Assembly (NCBI GenBank): GCA_913056375.1
Contig: CAJXNF010000009.1
Span: forward strand, 1 to 25,421
Direction of reading: 5' to 3'
From: an uncultured Pseudomonadota bacterium
GTDB lineage: Bacteria; SAR324; NAC60-12
DNA: 25,421 nucleotides
Shown piece by piece: positions 22,762 through 25,421 of the stretch. How positions within the stretch are numbered: the first letter of the stretch is position 1; each line of letters begins with the position of its first letter. The notes under the pieces are model-generated. The model was given only the letters and a program-made list of their open reading frames with translations, searched no databases and had not been told where the DNA came from. Made by a program: the position numbers and the translations under genes.

Positions 22762-24168
22762 TCAACTGGGAGGAACTGCTAGTTCTTCCCGTTTGCGTTG
22801 ATAGAACCGTAACTGGAAGCGCAACTCTCCAATAAATCCCCGCAATCCATCAGACAATAACCGATCGTAGTTAGCCTCTTCCTGAAGAAAATTGAGCAGT
22901 TCCTCAATCAAATTTTCTTGGTCCGTGGTCTCCACAATCAGCTGACGGTCTAGAACGGATAACAAGTCCCGAAGCTCCCGATCCACCTTACGGAAGAGAC
23001 TTAGGATGTACTCATGGAACTCCCGTTGACTGCGAACCTCAAAACGGAATTCCTCTGATCGAGTCACGTTCGGCCCCTGGAAAGTATCGCTGTCACTGAC
23101 CTCAATCCAAGCCGTCACATTATCTCCGGCTCGTAACGGTGTTGCCGAGAGTTCCCAGAGATAGCTTTCCTGGTAGCTCTTGAAGTCTCCTTCAAAAGAC
23201 TGAATGATCTCACGCTCGATGATTCCTGTGGCTTCGTTACGATATCTCAACAAAATCTGGCGGAGCCCGTAGTCGTCCTTGGCTTCCAACTCCACCTGCA
23301 GTTGGGACAAGTCAAAGATGTACTTATCAGGAGGCCAGAGGACCATCACTGTAGGACTCAGATCCGGAATCACCTCCACTGCAACACTCTGTTGACGCCA
23401 CTCGAGAAAGAGAGTTCCAGTTTTCAGTGGTGTCAACGCCGAGCGCCAGCGCTGCTGTTGAGGAACCCACTGCAAGGGTTGGGGTTCACCCTGAATTGGT
23501 CGATAGGCACTTTGGTCGCCATCCGGTAATCCTTGCTCCAGAAAGATTTCCAACCGGCTTCCAGCAGGAATTTGCAGCTCGTTGGGAAGTGTGGAAAAGA
23601 CTTCGGAATCTCGTTTGAGATACGCTGGATAGAGAATACGGTAGGAGTGGGGAATTTGTAATGCTTCCGCTGCAGTTGGGCCTTGGTTGACCAAATACTG
23701 GGGCAGCCACCAACCGCCAATCCAAACAACAACCTGCAGAGACACCGCAACCCCGACAAGCGTACGCCAAGGTGGCAGTAGTCGATAAGTCTCCTCACCT
23801 TCTAAGCGCTCAAGCAACTGCTTCTCAAAGCGTTCAAGAAAAATATTGGTAGTTTGTGAAGCCGGTGGATTCTCTCTGAATTGTAAACTGCTGTGCAGCG
23901 CTTCTGCGAAGGCAGGATCTTGCCGATAGAGCTTTTGCAGACAATCACCTGGTCGATGTAGCAACCAACTGCCAATCAGACACACGGCAAGGATTGCAAA
24001 GGAGCCGAGAAGAAAATTTAGAAAGGGAAGTGGGGTACTTTGGAGCAGCAGAAAGGCAAGCAATAGACACGCTGCTCCGGCACAACTGCGACCAGCAAAC
24101 TGTAGCCGCAGATTCCGGCAATATTGATCAAACCAACGTTGGGAAGGGGATGCTTCAGCAGCAGGCAT
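22762..24168 (-). CDS. DUF4175-like membrane protein
   Basis: 468 residues. Two or three N-terminal membrane helices (AGAACLLLAFLLLQSTPLPF, LLGSFAILAVCLIGSWLL, LVGVAVSLQVVVWIGGWWL) are followed by a large exposed domain with beta-sandwich-like repeats: VELEAKDDYGLRQILLRYRN, LRAGDNVTAWIEVSDSD and GPNVTRSEEFRFEV. These match the pattern of DUF4175, whose members usually accompany a MoxR ATPase/DUF58 set. Here the C terminus is helical (VDRELRDLLSVLDRQLIVE). It is shorter than the 700-850-residue alphaproteobacterial members, and no MoxR/DUF58 gene is in the window. A small gene lies 3 bases upstream. Function unknown. Confidence 0.6.
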   Translation of the reverse strand: MPAAEASPSQRWFDQYCRNLRLQFAGRSCAGAACLLLAFLLLQSTPLPFLNFLLGSFAILAVCLIGSWLLHRPGDCLQKLYRQDPAFAEALHSSLQFRENPPASQTTNIFLERFEKQLLERLEGEETYRLLPPWRTLVGVAVSLQVVVWIGGWWLPQYLVNQGPTAAEALQIPHSYRILYPAYLKRDSEVFSTLPNELQIPAGSRLEIFLEQGLPDGDQSAYRPIQGEPQPLQWVPQQQRWRSALTPLKTGTLFLEWRQQSVAVEVIPDLSPTVMVLWPPDKYIFDLSQLQVELEAKDDYGLRQILLRYRNEATGIIEREIIQSFEGDFKSYQESYLWELSATPLRAGDNVTAWIEVSDSDTFQGPNVTRSEEFRFEVRSQREFHEYILSLFRKVDRELRDLLSVLDRQLIVETTDQENLIEELLNFLQEEANYDRLLSDGLRGFIGELRFQLRFYQRKREELAVPPS

Positions 24169-24171
24169 GAA

Positions 24172-24402
24172 CTAGTTGATTAGGTTACCCCGCTCCAGTA
24201 GTTCCGCCAAGTCATCCAGCATGTGTGCAAAGACATGGGTTGCGTAGTCGATCTTTGTTTCCTTGTCCAGGAAATTGGCTTCCAGAGAGTTAGCTAAGTC
24301 CAGAATTGCCTGGGAGACCTGCAATTCGAAGCGCTCACTGTTTTCAAAGCCGACCAACGTTTGGAACTGTTCCAAGCTCAGGGCTTCGGTGGTTTCACTC
24401 AT
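24172..24402 (-). CDS. Small helical protein upstream of the DUF4175-like gene
   Basis: 76 residues from the ATG at 24402, chosen because GGAG lies 8 bases upstream; earlier in-frame starts at 24414 and 24447 lack a good Shine-Dalgarno. Sequence is acidic and helical (LSLEQFQTLVGFENSERFEL, HMLDDLAELLERGNLIN). Only 3 bases separate it from the DUF4175-like start, so it is surely co-transcribed and might form a complex with it. No family recognised. Confidence 0.6.
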   Translation of the reverse strand: MSETTEALSLEQFQTLVGFENSERFELQVSQAILDLANSLEANFLDKETKIDYATHVFAHMLDDLAELLERGNLIN

Positions 24403-24561
24403 GAAAAACTCCATTTGAATCGGAACACGATCAACTGTGATTGACAAGCCGACAAGTCGGGTACGATGCTACCCCCCAGCGAAAGGTGTTGAACTTGCTT
24501 CGGCTGAAAGCAATAAACTCAGTAAAAACATCGGCAGCGATCCCAAAGACTTTAGGAAAAA

Positions 24562-24918
24562 ATGCAGAAACTAATAATATGCGTCAGCTTGATGCTTTGG
24601 CTGAACACCTTACCCAGCCTAGCTCAGCAATTCCCGACAGATGGAATTTACCTCGAACACTATGACCGCAAGGAGTGCCTGGCACGTGTCGAAGCCCAAA
24701 TTGAAAAGATGAAAAAGGCGATGCTGACCATGCCCAGTGGCCAGCACGATCAATTTCTAAACAGTCACAGTCGGGATCGTTATCGTACAGGCTTACCCAT
24801 CACCCCCAATCAGCGGCAGCGAGTGTATGCACCAAAGCCTCCCAGCCAACCCAATTCTGCTGAAAACACCCTCCGTATGATGGCTCGTTTTGATGCAATG
24901 CGTCGCAGTTGTCGCTAG
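24562..24918 (+). CDS. Small exported protein of unknown function
   Basis: 118 residues with signal peptide (KLIICVSLMLWLNTLPSLAQ) and an AGGA Shine-Dalgarno. The mature part is basic, with RKECLARVEAQIEKMKKAML and a C-terminal MMARFDAMRRSCR; the two cysteines may pair. No family recognised. The 114-bp gap before it contains only a short CCGA-CAAG-TCGG dyad (24456-24467). The permease fragment overlaps its last codons. Confidence 0.6.
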   Translation: MQKLIICVSLMLWLNTLPSLAQQFPTDGIYLEHYDRKECLARVEAQIEKMKKAMLTMPSGQHDQFLNSHSRDRYRTGLPITPNQRQRVYAPKPPSQPNSAENTLRMMARFDAMRRSCR

Positions 24919-25004
24919 TTGATCTTGCCTGGTGGACCTATCCCCTTCTGCTGCTGGTCGGCTCCATCGCAGGCTTTACGAATGTCATGGCTGGTGGTGG
25001 ATCA
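24909..25004 (+). pseudogene. N-terminal fragment of a TauE/SafE (TSUP) family permease
   Basis: About 32 residues: the reading from TTG 24909 gives LAWWTYPLLLLVGSIAGFTN then VMAGGGS. A hydrophobic helix followed by AGF.N..AGGGS is the first-helix signature of the TSUP sulfite/sulfonate permease family. The normal continuation (helix-breaking L..P.L) is absent; from 25001 the frame reads antisense of an aldolase gene. Its first codons overlap the stop of the preceding gene. It is truncated either by a rearrangement or by a chimeric join. Confidence 0.5.
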
Positions 25005-25010
25005 AATGCA
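24995..25010. other. Sequence discontinuity: permease fragment joined to antisense aldolase fragment
   Basis: To the left, coding on the plus strand matches a TSUP permease; to the right, coding on the minus strand matches a class II aldolase, whose frame then runs backward through the permease sequence as non-family tail. Both coding signals end at about 25000, at a GATC (25000-25003). A chimeric assembly or ligation join, MDA-type chimera, or real inversion are the options. Confidence 0.5.
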
Positions 25011-25421
25011 CTTCGGCTTACACCAGTGTTCCCCCAACTCGTGCGGAAGACATCATTCGCGCAGATGTCACAATTTTCCATGCTCTTGTCGAGGCGAGGA
25101 TCTTTAAAGCCCCACTGTTGCTTCAGAGCAAGTAATTCTTGGGTCTCATTTTTTGAAAGGTAGCTGACACGGCCAAGGTCTTTGGCAAGCATGAGAATTT
25201 TGCAGTAGGCATCAAGAATTTCTGTCCACCAATATGCCTTTTCAACTGTTTCACCAAAACTCACAGTTCCGTGATTTGCAAGAATAACGACATTTGAGTC
25301 TTTCACGAATGGTCGAACCGTGTCAGCAAATTTCTGGTTTCCTGGAGTCTCATATTTTGTGATCGGTATGTCACCAAGAAAAACTTCCACTTCTGGCAAA
25401 ACGCACTGAGGAATTGGCTCA
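24995..25421 (-). CDS. Class II aldolase/adducin family protein, fragment
   Basis: The frame enters from the right edge (5' end outside) and the family-like part ends near 25005, although the open frame continues to 24938 through permease antisense. It reads EVEVFLGDIPITKYETPGNQ, then VVILANHGTVSFGETVEKAY and WTEILDAYCKILMLAKDLGR. NHG with the GETVEKAY helix is the metal-binding block of FucA/AraD-type aldolases and epimerases. It is the C-terminal half of a roughly 230-residue enzyme; the substrate sugar phosphate cannot be told. A TTG at 25399 would be an internal codon, not the start. Confidence 0.7.

Noticed and set aside
24919..25163. Overlapping plus-strand frames near the right end
   Set aside because: Beyond about 25004 these frames are antisense of the class II aldolase signal; only the first 32 codons of one match a permease.
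1..25421. CRISPR arrays, tRNA/rRNA genes, insertion sequences or phage genes
   Set aside because: No repeated spacer-repeat pattern, no tRNA-like cloverleaf with CCA context, and no transposase or integrase motifs were seen while reading the sequence; short dyads only.

Overview
The window is a chromosomal segment from a Gram-negative, flagellated, lipid-storing or lipid-remodelling bacterium. Evidence includes fliM, a type IV prepilin-like protein, several secretion-signal proteins, two lipoprotein/outer-envelope style proteins, DgkA, two HU/IHF-type proteins, and a lysine-type EF-P with its EpmA ligase. Base composition looks like the mid-40s percent GC by eye (not computed). The mixture of delta/gamma-proteobacterial families would suit a marine proteobacterium of the SAR324 (Lambdaproteobacteria) type, but that is an inference from gene style only. 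No tRNA, rRNA, CRISPR array, transposase or phage gene was seen.

Left part (1-5541, minus strand): efp, then a 1279-residue protein with a nucleotidyltransferase signature resembling class I adenylate cyclases, then epmA running off the left edge. EF-P and its probable modifying ligase therefore bracket a large, poorly characterised enzyme. Diverging from efp (5723-9497, plus strand) are an unusual 918-residue biotin carboxylase/biotin carrier fusion, a type IV prepilin-like protein, a small membrane protein whose frame is broken at a T6 run, and a short ribosome-hibernation factor.

Centre (9558-12706, plus strand): a tightly overlapped four-gene unit with two tandem DUF3015-type exported proteins, an exported 5'-nucleotidase-like metallophosphatase lacking two key histidines, and an unknown protein. 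Facing it are minus-strand genes: a small FLAKGG-motif protein, a phasin-like coiled-coil protein with striking inverted repeats upstream, an HU/IHF protein, a MORN-repeat protein, DgkA, an unknown helical protein, an S41-protease-like exported protein without a recognisable nucleophile, a GNAT acetyltransferase, a Bor/Iss-like lipoprotein and a NUDIX hydrolase.

Right part (19100-25421): fliM starts only a few bases from the NUDIX start and converges on a second HU/IHF gene. Then come a divergent CoaBC-like protein with no cysteine at all, a membrane protein of unknown function, a convergent DUF4175-like membrane protein with a small upstream partner, and a small exported protein. The last 420 bases look discontinuous: the first ~32 codons of a TauE/SafE-type permease run abruptly into the antisense 3' part of a class II aldolase gene at a GATC near 25000, which looks like a chimeric join or a recent rearrangement.

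Themes: translation-factor modification (efp/epmA), fatty-acid precursor and lipid metabolism (carboxylase, DgkA, phasin-like), cell-surface functions, and several enzyme-family members that have lost catalytic residues (nucleotidase, S41 protease, CoaBC).
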